Assembly: GCA_045651685.1 (NCBI GenBank)
Contig: JAZRSV010000004.1
Span: forward strand, 1 to 60,268
Source: CAKVLS01 sp045651685
Lineage (GTDB): Bacteria > Bacillota > Clostridia > Christensenellales > UBA1242
DNA length: 60,268 nt
Reading direction: 5' to 3'
Under the pieces are notes generated by a model. The model saw nothing but the letters and a program-made list of their open reading frames with translations. It was not told the DNA's origin and searched no databases. The position numbers were made by a program, and so were the translations under genes. This document shows positions 16,051 to 23,489 of the stretch, in pieces (the first letter of the stretch is position 1; each line of letters starts with the position of its first letter).

Positions 16051-17529
16051 ATGAGTACATACAATATATATGAAGATATATCAAAGAGAACCAACGGCGA
16101 TATTTATTTGGGTGTAGTAGGTCCAGTAAGATGTGGCAAGTCTACATTTATATCAAAATTTGTTAATAGTTTGGTCTTGCCAAATATTGTTGATAAATAT
16201 GACAAAGAGCGTACAATTGATGAGTTGCCACAAAGTGCAGATGGCAGAACAGTTATGACCACTCAACCAAAGTTTATCCCCAACGAAGCCGTCAAGATTA
16301 ATATAGCAGATAATGTTTCGGTTAATATTAGATTGGTAGACTGTGTTGGATATATGATAAAAGGTGCTATGGGGCAAAGCGAAGGCAGTAAACCAAGATT
16401 AGTAAAAACCCCTTGGAGTGATGTTGCCTTGCCTTTTGAAGAAGCTGCCGAGATTGGTACAAAAAAAGTTATTGCAGAACATTCTACCATCGCAATAGCG
16501 ATGACTACAGATGGTTCTTTTAGCGAAATTGATAGACAAAATTATATCAGCGCCGAAGAAAAAGTTATAAACGAACTAAAGCAAAGTGGCAAGCCTTTTG
16601 TGATAATTCTTAACACAATCTCGCCAAACAGCACCGAAACAATGTCTTTGGTTAATTCGTTAAAGGCAAAATATAATAGTTGTGTTATGGCAGTTGATGT
16701 TGCTAATATTGATAATGAGCAAATTGATAATATATTTGCCAATATATTGCAAGAGTTTCCTTTTGTGTCTCTTCAAGTAAAAGTGCCACAATGGATAGAA
16801 GCTTTGCCATACGAAGATGAGATTATACAAGAGATTGTCAAAGAGGCAAAAGGCCTGATAGACCAAGTAAACAAGGTGGGCGAAATCGACGCTGCCAAAG
16901 TCGCCTTTGTAGAGAGTCAAATGTTTGAGCCGCTTAACATCTCTCAAATACGCATGGGCGAAGGCATAGCTGATATGAATATTGTGCCAAAGAGTGGATT
17001 GTTTTATCAAGTGTTAAGCAGAGAATGTGGCTATGAGATAAAAGATGATTATCACCTTATTAATTATCTAAAACAACTTGCCTATGCCAAGACCGAATAT
17101 GACAAAATAAAAGAAGCATTGTCTCAAGTAGAAAAAGATGGTTATGGCGTAGTGGCACCAAGGTTTGAAGAACTGCAACTAGAAGAACCAGAAATCGTTA
17201 AGCAGGGCTCTAGATATGGTGTTAGACTAAAGGCATCTGCGCCTAGTTTGCATATTATGAGGGTAGATGTGCAGACCGAAATTAGCCCAATTGTTGGCAC
17301 AGAGCAACAATCAGAAGATTTGGTAAAATATCTTTTGGGTGAGTTTGAAAATAACCCACAAGGTATTTGGGAGACTAATATGTTTGGCAAGTCACTATAC
17401 AGTTTGGTAAACGAAGGGTTAAACAACAAGTTGGTTCAAATGCCACAAGAAGCTCAAAAGAAAATGCGAAAAACTCTTGGTCGTATTGTTAACGAAGGCA
17501 AGGGTGGTATTATTTGTATTTTGCTATAA
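16051..17529 (+). CDS. spoIVA: Stage IV sporulation protein A (spore-coat morphogenetic ATPase)
   Basis: Mother-cell ATPase that polymerises on the forespore surface as the basement layer of the coat. 492 residues from the ATG at 16051, the same length as in Bacillus subtilis. That ATG has GGGAGGGAA upstream; the in-frame extension to 15982 has none. Walker A is GVVGPVRCGKSTF at about residues 20-32. DCVGYMIKGAMGQSEG follows as the switch region. The C-terminus ends GKGGIICILL, the conserved hydrophobic tail that contacts SpoVM and the membrane. Confidence 0.97.
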   Translation: MSTYNIYEDISKRTNGDIYLGVVGPVRCGKSTFISKFVNSLVLPNIVDKYDKERTIDELPQSADGRTVMTTQPKFIPNEAVKINIADNVSVNIRLVDCVGYMIKGAMGQSEGSKPRLVKTPWSDVALPFEEAAEIGTKKVIAEHSTIAIAMTTDGSFSEIDRQNYISAEEKVINELKQSGKPFVIILNTISPNSTETMSLVNSLKAKYNSCVMAVDVANIDNEQIDNIFANILQEFPFVSLQVKVPQWIEALPYEDEIIQEIVKEAKGLIDQVNKVGEIDAAKVAFVESQMFEPLNISQIRMGEGIADMNIVPKSGLFYQVLSRECGYEIKDDYHLINYLKQLAYAKTEYDKIKEALSQVEKDGYGVVAPRFEELQLEEPEIVKQGSRYGVRLKASAPSLHIMRVDVQTEISPIVGTEQQSEDLVKYLLGEFENNPQGIWETNMFGKSLYSLVNEGLNNKLVQMPQEAQKKMRKTLGRIVNEGKGGIICILL

Positions 17530-17532
17530 TAA

Positions 17533-17563
17533 AAAAAACACTGGATTATCCAGTGTTTTTTAT
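17533..17563. terminator. Bidirectional terminator between spoIVA and the zinc-ribbon gene
   Basis: AAAACACTGGAT / ATCCAGTGTTTT stem with A tract on one side and T tract on the other, serving two converging genes. Confidence 0.85.
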
Positions 17564-18496
17564 TTATATATTTGCGTTGCAACTAGAGCAGCGTGTAGCA
17601 TTTTTGTCATTTGCAGTGCCACAGTATGGGCAAACCTTTTTGGTTTCGGCTGCTTTTTGAGCCTCTTTTTCTTGGCGTCTTTTTTCGTTATATTCATCAG
17701 CTTCTTCGCCCTGTATATCATACATAGATCTCATCTCAATATTGCCTTGACCTACAACGACACCTTCGTCCATAAGGCGTACAAATGGGTTTTGTCTTAC
17801 TTTATCAAATTTTACATCTTGTTTGTTTACCGTAATTCTAATTGATGGTATCAAAGCACCATTTAGGGTATATATAGATATGCTTTGACCATCTATTCTG
17901 TAGCTAAACAATGCAACTTCTTGTCTAAAGCTAGGTACTTTGCCCTTTTTAACCATAACGCCATCAACAATGATAGCAGCATGCTTAAAGCTTGTATATA
18001 CAACAACTTTTCTACCACTAACTTCAAAGTAATATTTGCGCTTAGTAAATAGCAATGCAAACAAGCTCCACAAAGCAAAGGCGGCAATGGCTATAAAGTA
18101 CCAACTAATTTTTGCATAAACAACTGTAGGGTTGTCTGCGAGTTTCATATCGGCAACTCTATCTGGATTGCTTACCATAAATTTTTGTTCAAATGCAGTA
18201 GTTTGTCCTGCTGGTAAGTTTTTCTTTACAGTGACAGTTAGTGTTTCAAATTTTGCCTCAAACTCATCATAAATGTTTATAGTAAATTGCATCTCTTTTA
18301 CTGCAAATGGTGTAGGGTTTTCTATCTCGCCTGATAGCACAAAGTAAGATGAGCCAACCGCCTCTCGCCTTAAGTCAGGTTTGTCTTTTATTTTTGGACT
18401 GTTAATTGGTAGTATTGCATATGCAGCAGTAGCCAAAGCAAAAACAACAAAAATAAATATGCTCAAAAATTTTGCTAGTTTATCTTGTCTTTTCAT
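17564..18496 (-). CDS. Membrane protein with C-terminal zinc ribbon (unknown role)
   Basis: 310-residue protein of unknown function. An N-terminal membrane segment (residues ~9-30) is followed by an extracytoplasmic beta-rich domain with SYFVLSGEIENPTPFAVKEM. A second membrane segment lies at ~130-150 (ISWYFIAIAAFALWSLFALLF). A cytoplasmic beta-rich part follows, then a charged coil (EYNEKRRQEKEAQKAAE), and last a zinc ribbon CPYCGTANDKNATRCSSC. ATG with AAGGAG. A shorter protein of the same plan is encoded at 20388-21116. Confidence 0.8.
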   Translation of the reverse strand: MKRQDKLAKFLSIFIFVVFALATAAYAILPINSPKIKDKPDLRREAVGSSYFVLSGEIENPTPFAVKEMQFTINIYDEFEAKFETLTVTVKKNLPAGQTTAFEQKFMVSNPDRVADMKLADNPTVVYAKISWYFIAIAAFALWSLFALLFTKRKYYFEVSGRKVVVYTSFKHAAIIVDGVMVKKGKVPSFRQEVALFSYRIDGQSISIYTLNGALIPSIRITVNKQDVKFDKVRQNPFVRLMDEGVVVGQGNIEMRSMYDIQGEEADEYNEKRRQEKEAQKAAETKKVCPYCGTANDKNATRCSSCNANI

Positions 18497-18541
18497 TAGT
18501 ATTCTCCTTGATTTTTATATGGTAATTATATTGACAATAAG

Positions 18542-19336
18542 TTATACCTCGTCAATATCAATAATGTCCAAGTCGTTAGGTACAATAGCATTGCCAGAGT
18601 AGTGTTGTCTTATTTCTTGCAAATATTGGTCTTGCTGCTTTGAGTCATCAGAATGCCAAAAGATAGCAGTTTTTGCGTTGAGTCTGCTAGCTGTGTTTGC
18701 AGCTTGCAAAACGGTATAATGTTTTTTTAGTGGTAGTTCGTTTTTTGCTCTTTGACTTTCTAAACAAAACGCCTCTAAACACACACAGTTGAAGTTATAA
18801 AATTTGTTATAATAGCCAGGGTCAAGTGGCATATCTCCACAAAAAGCAAACTTAATATCTGGCATAGAAAATGCCATTTGGTGCATATCTTGTGCCTTTG
18901 TGTCAAAAAACTCTACAGTAGTATCCAAAATTTGCATAGTGTCTCTATTTGATATGGCTACAAAGTTTACAAATTTTTCTTTTAACATCTTTTCCCATAG
19001 GTCTGCCAAAGTGATTTTGCATATATCGCTTATAGCTTTTAGACATTCTTCGCTACCATAAATTGTTAGTGGAGTAGTGCGATGACCTTTTAGATATTCG
19101 TATATAGATGTGCGTACAATCCAAGCAAAGCCAAGCAAATGATCTGTATGATTGTGGGTTATAAAAGCACTATCAATTTGGTTGAGGTCAAGGTTGATGT
19201 CCTTTAGTTGCTTTAATATCTGTTTGCCACCGCCAGCATCTACTAATAGATACTTGTTGTTCCTTTCAAGACAAAAACAGGTATTGTAATTGTTAAGAAC
19301 TGTAGCATGTCCAGTGCCTAAAATATATAATTTCAT
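18542..19336 (-). CDS. Metallo-beta-lactamase-fold hydrolase (RNase Z-like)
   Basis: 264-residue metallohydrolase. The metal motif HNHTDHLLGF (near residue 63) is the H-x-H-x-D-H signature. Further ligands are likely in FAFCGDMPLD (Asp) and FWHSDDS (His), the order seen in RNase Z/arylsulfatase-like members. The start is ATG 19336 with AGGAGATAAA upstream; an in-frame start 21 bp earlier lacks one. Opening LYILGTGHATV fits RNase Z-like proteins, but the flexible arm of true RNase Z was not seen. It lies just downstream of a tRNA cluster on the same strand, so a tRNA 3' maturation role is possible, though all tRNAs here encode CCA. Confidence 0.8.
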   Translation of the reverse strand: MKLYILGTGHATVLNNYNTCFCLERNNKYLLVDAGGGKQILKQLKDINLDLNQIDSAFITHNHTDHLLGFAWIVRTSIYEYLKGHRTTPLTIYGSEECLKAISDICKITLADLWEKMLKEKFVNFVAISNRDTMQILDTTVEFFDTKAQDMHQMAFSMPDIKFAFCGDMPLDPGYYNKFYNFNCVCLEAFCLESQRAKNELPLKKHYTVLQAANTASRLNAKTAIFWHSDDSKQQDQYLQEIRQHYSGNAIVPNDLDIIDIDEV

Positions 19337-19507
19337 TTTATCTCCTAAATCACCCATATTGTAGCAAATAAATATTTTTTTTGCAATAAATATTGCTATG
19401 CCAATACAAACAAAAATAGAAAGTTAAGTAGCAAAATTATCTATATCATAAAGAAAGGGCAGAGTTTTTTATGCTTGCTACATTGTTTGGTTTATTTGTA
19501 TGCCAAT

Positions 19508-19541
19508 TAAAAACAAAAAAACACACTAAAAAGTGTGTTTT
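19508..19541 (-). terminator. Terminator of the tRNA cluster
   Basis: Read on the minus strand, ACACACT-TTTT-AGTGTGT is followed by a T tract. It lies 4 bp after the encoded CCA of tRNA-Leu. Confidence 0.8.
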
Positions 19542-19544
19542 GTT

Positions 19545-19627
19545 TGGTGCGGATGAGAGGAATCGAACCCCCACTCTCTCGAACTAGATCCTAAGTCTAG
19601 CGCGTCTGCCAGTTCCGCCACATCCGC
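19545..19627 (-). tRNA. tRNA-Leu(TAG)
   Basis: Acceptor GCGGATG/CATCCGC, anticodon loop CTTAGGA with TAG, a short class-II variable arm (TTCGAGAGAG), GGTTCGATTCC T-arm, discriminator A and encoded CCA. Last tRNA of the cluster. Confidence 0.95.
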
Positions 19628-19630
19628 ATG

Positions 19631-19706
19631 TGGTGATCCATCCGCGGTTCGAACGCGGGACCCCTTGATTAAAAGTCAAGTGCTCTACCAGCTGAGCTAA
19701 TGGATC
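19631..19706 (-). tRNA. tRNA-Lys(TTT)
   Basis: Acceptor GATCCAT/ATGGATC, D-arm AGCTCAGCTGGTAGAGC, anticodon loop ACTTTTAAT with TTT, T-arm CGCGTTCGAACCGCG, encoded CCA. 76 nt. Confidence 0.95.
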
Positions 19707-19721
19707 ATATTAAGTTTTTAA

Positions 19722-19796
19722 TGGCTGGGGTGGCAAGATTCGAACTTACGCGTGCGAGAGTCAAAGTCTCGTGCCTTACCGCTTGGCTACACCCCA
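19722..19796 (-). tRNA. tRNA-Gln(TTG)
   Basis: Acceptor TGGGGTG/CACCCCA, anticodon stem CGAGA/TCTCG, loop CTTTGAC with TTG, discriminator G, encoded CCA. 75 nt. Confidence 0.95.
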
Positions 19797-19822
19797 TCGT
19801 GTGGTGTATTAATAATGTATGG

Positions 19823-19898
19823 TGGCTGGGGTGGTAGGATTTGAACCCACGAAATACTGGAGTCAGAGACCAGCGCCTTACCCCTTGGCGACACCCCA
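19823..19898 (-). tRNA. tRNA-Gln(CTG)
   Basis: Same acceptor as the TTG isoacceptor (TGGGGTG/CACCCCA). Anticodon loop CTCTGAC with CTG. The anticodon stem CTGGT/TCCAG has a T-T mismatch next to the loop. Encoded CCA. Probably a duplicate of its neighbour specialised for CAG. Confidence 0.92.
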
Positions 19899-19908
19899 TT
19901 ATAATTAG

Positions 19909-19986
19909 TGGGGTGAAAGATGGGACTCGAACCCACGGCCTCCAGGGCCACAACCTGGCGCTCTAACCAACTGAGCTACAATCACC
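19909..19986 (-). tRNA. tRNA-His(GTG)
   Basis: Anticodon loop TTGTGGC with GTG. The expected extra G at -1 pairs with C73, followed by encoded CCA. The acceptor stem GTGATTG/CTTTCAC has two adjacent T-T mismatches (positions 5:68 and 6:67). T-arm GTGGGTTCGAGTCCCAT is normal. Confidence 0.93.
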
Positions 19987-19990
19987 ATAA

Positions 19991-20067
19991 TGGTGTGCCA
20001 GAAGGGATTCGAACCCCTGACCCTCGCCTTAGAAGGGCGATGCTCTATCCAGCTGAGCTACTGGCAC
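19991..20067 (-). tRNA. tRNA-Arg(TCT)
   Basis: Acceptor GTGCCAG/CTGGCAC, anticodon stem TCGCC/GGCGA with loop CTTCTAA containing TCT, T-arm CAGGGGTTCGAATCCCTT, discriminator A, encoded CCA. 77 nt. Confidence 0.95.
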
Positions 20068-20070
20068 ATA

Positions 20071-20144
20071 TGGAGCGGGTGATGGGAATCGGACCCACGC
20101 GGCCAGCTTGGAAGGCTGGAACTCTACCATTGAGCTACACCCGC
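20071..20144 (-). tRNA. tRNA-Gly(TCC)
   Basis: Acceptor GCGGGTG/CACCCGC, anticodon loop CTTCCAA with TCC, discriminator T, encoded CCA. Its 3' end UCCA is complementary to the UGGA bulge in the glyS T-box at 37123-37126. First tRNA of the cluster. Confidence 0.95.
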
Positions 20145-20176
20145 ATCTAGGGTATGCTTCCCTGTGAACATGTGTA

Positions 20177-20205
20177 ATAATAGCACAAAAGAAATATACT
20201 GTCAA
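20177..20205 (-). promoter_or_regulatory. Promoter of the seven-tRNA cluster
   Basis: On the minus strand: consensus TTGACA (20205-20200), 17 nt, TATTAT (20182-20177). Strong, as expected for stable RNA. Confidence 0.85.
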
Positions 20206-20338
20206 CAAAAAAATTAAAAAAAATAAATATTTTTTCAAAAAATTTTTTTATTAAAAAAAATATTTTTTTATAACGATATTATATCTATTAAAATATACCT
20301 AATATAAAGCCATTTTTGCAAAAAGGCTTTGGTTTATA
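20206..20338. other. AT-rich divergent intergenic region
   Basis: Nearly pure A/T stretch between the tRNA promoter and the next gene. It contains one hairpin, AAAGCC-(13 nt)-GGCTTT, at about 20307-20332, of unknown role. No gene seen. Confidence 0.4.
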
Positions 20339-20367
20339 TTGATTTTTTAACTACATTATATTATTAT
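20339..20367 (+). promoter_or_regulatory. Candidate promoter of the 20388-23221 operon
   Basis: TTGATT (20339-20344), 17 nt, TATTAT (20362-20367); leader of about 14 nt with AGGAGA. Confidence 0.6.
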
Positions 20368-20387
20368 ATACTTATTAGGAGATAACA

Positions 20388-21116
20388 ATGAAAAAACTTA
20401 CACCAATAATTATTATGGTACTATCTGCTGTAGTGTTTGCAACATCTATGGTATTTTTTGTAATAGGTTTTTCTAATATTGGCAAGGTAGAAAAAAACAA
20501 TCCGGACGAAAATCCTATTGTTTATACCAAAGAGTTTAGATTGGATGTCAACAAAGTCGCAGGTTGGATGACCGTAAGGGGTACTATAAAAAACATTGAC
20601 AACGAGAGCCATCATATAAAATTATATGTAAAATTGCGTTATATAGACAACCTTCAAGAAAAAACACAGGACTTTAAGATAGAAGAGGTCACTTTGAGGC
20701 AAGGTGAAGTTCATGTTGTTTTGGCAAATATAGATATTGATTCTGGCAGAAATTATGTGGGTATAGAGTCTGCTACTGCTATGATTCAAAGCGTGCCTCA
20801 TAAGATAATTAAAAATCAACAAGCGGTTGTATTTGATGCTTCTATTATATATACAGGTATATTGATGGTAGCTGGTTTTGTGACATTTATGTCATTTGCC
20901 CTAAAAAAGCCAAAGTATGTCGAACACGAAGTTTTGTCTAGCTTTGAGATACCAAATTTGTCAAATCTTGCAAATGTAGTAGTGGATCAATTAGAAAATG
21001 CAGCTCAACCAAAAGAAGATGTAATTATAGAATGTGCATATTGCGGCACTCTAAATAAGCTTGGCAATGGCAAATGTTCTGCTTGTGGAGCATCATTAAA
21101 AAAAGGTAAAAAATAG
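20388..21116 (+). CDS. Membrane protein with C-terminal zinc ribbon (unknown role)
   Basis: 242 residues. An N-terminal membrane segment at ~5-28 leads to an extracytoplasmic beta-rich domain (EFRLDVNKVAGWMTVRGTIK ... NIDIDSGRNYVGIESATAM). A second membrane segment lies at ~152-168, then a polar linker and a terminal zinc ribbon CAYCGTLNKLGNGKCSACG. The plan repeats that of the 310-residue protein at 17564-18496, so the two are probable distant paralogues. First gene of a tightly packed operon: the next ATG follows its stop directly. Confidence 0.8.
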   Translation: MKKLTPIIIMVLSAVVFATSMVFFVIGFSNIGKVEKNNPDENPIVYTKEFRLDVNKVAGWMTVRGTIKNIDNESHHIKLYVKLRYIDNLQEKTQDFKIEEVTLRQGEVHVVLANIDIDSGRNYVGIESATAMIQSVPHKIIKNQQAVVFDASIIYTGILMVAGFVTFMSFALKKPKYVEHEVLSSFEIPNLSNLANVVVDQLENAAQPKEDVIIECAYCGTLNKLGNGKCSACGASLKKGKK

Positions 21117-21683
21117 ATGATATACATAATAAAAGATTGTCAAACACAACTACGACTAGACAATATAGTAGTAGGTAGACAAAATGTAGAACTAAATAGC
21201 AAAGGCAAGCAAGAGGCAAAAGTTATTGCAGAGCAATTAAAAGGTATACATTTTGATACAGTATATTGCTCACCACTAATAAGATGTGATAGCGTTGCAG
21301 ATATAGTATGCCCAGAGCAACCACTAAAATATGATGATCGTATCATAGAGCGCAAGTTTGGTATGTTAGAGGGCAAAGAAATACTAGATGTCAACAACCT
21401 ACCTTTGTGGAAAATTAATCACATCAGCCGCTGGAACTGTGAGCATCTAGCAGATGTAAGGCGTAGAGCGGTGGGTTTTTTGAAAGAAAAGTTGCGTTTG
21501 TTAAAATTTGCTTCTGAAGACAAAAACATACTTATCATAACACACAACTCTGTTATAGCTTGTATGAGAGAGTATATCGAAGGAAAACCAAAAAATAGAA
21601 TTTATACCAGTTATTTTATCAAAAACACCCAAGTGCTAAAGTATAATAACAAAGACATTAAGGATATAAGGGAGCAAAAATAA
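21117..21683 (+). CDS. Histidine-phosphatase-superfamily protein lacking the RHG motif
   Basis: 188 residues aligning along its length with phosphoglycerate-mutase-like phosphatases: GRQNVELNSKGKQEA, YCSPLIRC, ERKFGMLEGKE and ITHNSVIACMREYIEG. The N-terminal catalytic motif, normally VRHGET, reads IKDCQT, so the histidine that becomes phosphorylated and its partner arginine are absent. The second histidine (THNS) is kept. It is probably inactive as a phosphatase and may serve as a binding or regulatory protein. Its start abuts the preceding stop, and its stop overlaps the next start (TAATG). Confidence 0.8.
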   Translation: MIYIIKDCQTQLRLDNIVVGRQNVELNSKGKQEAKVIAEQLKGIHFDTVYCSPLIRCDSVADIVCPEQPLKYDDRIIERKFGMLEGKEILDVNNLPLWKINHISRWNCEHLADVRRRAVGFLKEKLRLLKFASEDKNILIITHNSVIACMREYIEGKPKNRIYTSYFIKNTQVLKYNNKDIKDIREQK

Positions 21684-22363
21684 TGATAAAATGTCAACAA
21701 TATCATAAGTTTGCTCATGGTTTTGATACAAGGATGTGTGATGATCAAGGTAGTTTTGATATGTCAGTATCTCAAAAAATATTTGATCAAGGGCTTAATT
21801 GTGGATATATGACAACATTTAGAACAATGCGCCCTGTTGGTGATGACCTTGATTATAGATACACCCCTGACCAAAAAGGTATGTATTGCAATATACTACT
21901 AGCTATACCAAGTTGTTTTGTTAGTGATGGCAAAGTTATACCGGTATTGCCACAAGACATTATGGAGCAAGTGCCTGGCCTAGATGATGGTGCAGAGCGC
22001 AGCTTGGTAGATATTGTATTAAAAGAAAATGGCACAATAGTCTTGCCAAAAGAATTTGTTTATGGCTGTTATATGTTTGATGGCACAACTGCACAAGTGA
22101 CTGATTTTGTATACAACGAGCAGCATTTTAGCAAACTAACACCACAAGAGCAAGAGGCTTTTGTTGCAGATTGGCAATGCAAAGTTAGAGAAAAAGGCAT
22201 GGACTATTTGCTTGCATATGGTCAAATACAAGACGAACAATCTTTTAGAAAAGCTCAACTAATGGCTGGCTTGCAAGATATGGATAGTGATGGTGTAAGA
22301 CAAAACATTGTAGAGCAAACATATCAACTTGTCCAAACTCTAGCAAAGGAGCAACACGAATAA
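21683..22363 (+). CDS. Unknown 226-residue protein
   Basis: Not recognised. Soluble, acidic, with no membrane segment. The first half holds ordered, strand-like stretches (YCNILLAIPSCFVSDGKVIPVLP, GTIVLPKEFVYGCYMFD), the second half is helical and glutamine-rich. ATG overlaps the previous stop by one base and GGGAGC lies upstream. A 52-residue ORF begins exactly at its own stop (TAATG), so the two are likely translated together. Confidence 0.75.
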   Translation: MIKCQQYHKFAHGFDTRMCDDQGSFDMSVSQKIFDQGLNCGYMTTFRTMRPVGDDLDYRYTPDQKGMYCNILLAIPSCFVSDGKVIPVLPQDIMEQVPGLDDGAERSLVDIVLKENGTIVLPKEFVYGCYMFDGTTAQVTDFVYNEQHFSKLTPQEQEAFVADWQCKVREKGMDYLLAYGQIQDEQSFRKAQLMAGLQDMDSDGVRQNIVEQTYQLVQTLAKEQHE

Positions 22364-22521
22364 TGGACAAGTTTAGATTAATGATGCTAGCGGATGAGCA
22401 AGATTGTGAGAGCTTTGAAGAACAAGACCTTCAAGAGCAACCAGTAGACAAAGACCAACAATACAAAGATTTTTATGATGATATAAAACACCCAAGCAAC
22501 TATATAAAGGAAGATTGGTAG
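22363..22521 (+). CDS. Small 52-residue acidic protein
   Basis: Short ORF starting MDKFRLMMLADEQDCESFEE and ending YIKEDW, rich in Asp, Glu and Gln. It overlaps the preceding stop in TAATG and ends one base before the next ATG; AAAGGAG is upstream. Codon use and perfect packing in the operon argue that it is real. No family recognised. Confidence 0.65.
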   Translation: MDKFRLMMLADEQDCESFEEQDLQEQPVDKDQQYKDFYDDIKHPSNYIKEDW

Positions 22522-22522
22522 T

Positions 22523-23221
22523 ATGAAAATATTAGTTTTTAGTGATATTCATGGCAATAGCTATGCATACAAAAGTTTGCTAGAGTCAAAAGATTATAAA
22601 ACAGCAGACTTGCGTATATGTCTTGGTGACTATATAGCTATGGGTCCACAATCAAACAAAGTGCTAAAAAGAGCTATTTTAGAAAATTGTATTATGCTTC
22701 TTGGCAATAATGATAGTTATGTTATCAATGGTTTGCCACAAGACGAAAAAGAAAATATGCCTCAAGATAGACAAGAGCATATCAAATATATACAAGAAAT
22801 ACTTAACCCTATATATGGCAATTTTATCAAACTTTTGCCTTATAGCTACGAGTACATGGTTGGTGACAAAAAGCTATATTTTACTCACTACGCTTGGGAG
22901 AGCGCTACTAATGTAAAAGATGCAGAGATCGTACCAACAGTAGAAGAAATAGCCAATACTTATAGTGATATAGATGCAGATTATATCTTTTATGGACACA
23001 AGCACGAACCATACAACTTTTTTGATGGCAAAAAGCATTATCATGGCGTAGGTGCTTTGGGCATGAGATATCCAGCTAATTATTGTATAATAAGTATAGA
23101 TGAGGACGAAAACATAACAGTCGAACAAAAACAACTTGACTATGACTTTTATCTAATGAAACAAGATATGTTAGATCAAAACTATGTCTGTGTAGACAAA
23201 TTCTTAAAGTTTTTTGAATAA
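22523..23221 (+). CDS. Calcineurin-like metallophosphoesterase (YfcE/MJ0936-like)
   Basis: 232-residue two-metal phosphoesterase. Motifs run in order: FSDIHGN (residues 6-12), LGDYIAMGP (33-41), LGNND (57-61), FTHYAWE (~120) and FYGHKHEPYN (~158). All usual metal ligands are present. Such proteins cleave phosphodiesters, and substrate is unknown. AAAGGAAG lies upstream. Last gene of the operon from 20388. Its terminator has been split by an insertion. Confidence 0.88.
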   Translation: MKILVFSDIHGNSYAYKSLLESKDYKTADLRICLGDYIAMGPQSNKVLKRAILENCIMLLGNNDSYVINGLPQDEKENMPQDRQEHIKYIQEILNPIYGNFIKLLPYSYEYMVGDKKLYFTHYAWESATNVKDAEIVPTVEEIANTYSDIDADYIFYGHKHEPYNFFDGKKHYHGVGALGMRYPANYCIISIDEDENITVEQKQLDYDFYLMKQDMLDQNYVCVDKFLKFFE

Positions 23222-23227
23222 AAAAAA

Positions 23228-23239
23228 GACCTAAAAATT
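23228..23239. terminator. Left half of a split bidirectional terminator
   Basis: GACCTAAAAATT after a run of A residues. Together with AAAAATTTAGGTC at 24266-24278 it would form a perfect A-tract/stem/T-tract terminator (GACCTAA-AAAT-TTAGGTC) if the DNA between the two AAAAATT copies were removed. It originally served the converging phosphoesterase and galU genes. Confidence 0.6.
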
Positions 23240-23489
23240 GATATGGCCCCTTAAAATGATATATAAAATAAAAAGGTGTTCGAAGAAGAAATGGTTTTCT
23301 ATTTCTTCTTTTTTTGATACAAAAAAACCAAGAGATTTAGTTCAGCACTTTTGAAACTAGCGAAATAATTAACACTTGTATCAAGACAATCATACTGTCT
23401 CAGTGTCAATTTTGATATTTTTTATTTTAAAATATAATACAATTCTAAAATATTGTGCTATACTATAGCAGTATGGAGTGGCAAATAGT

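Noticed and set aside
18542..19336. Calling the MBL-fold gene true RNase Z
   Set aside because: Motif order fits, but the tRNA-binding arm was not visible and every tRNA here already encodes CCA; kept as a general MBL hydrolase.
19545..20144. Possible rRNA or repeat array near the tRNA cluster
   Set aside because: Similarity between the units is that of normal tRNAs; no rRNA motifs seen.
23478..23489. GTG start of the cargo gene
   Set aside because: Possible, but GGAG (23475-23478) overlaps it and suits the ATG at 23490 better.
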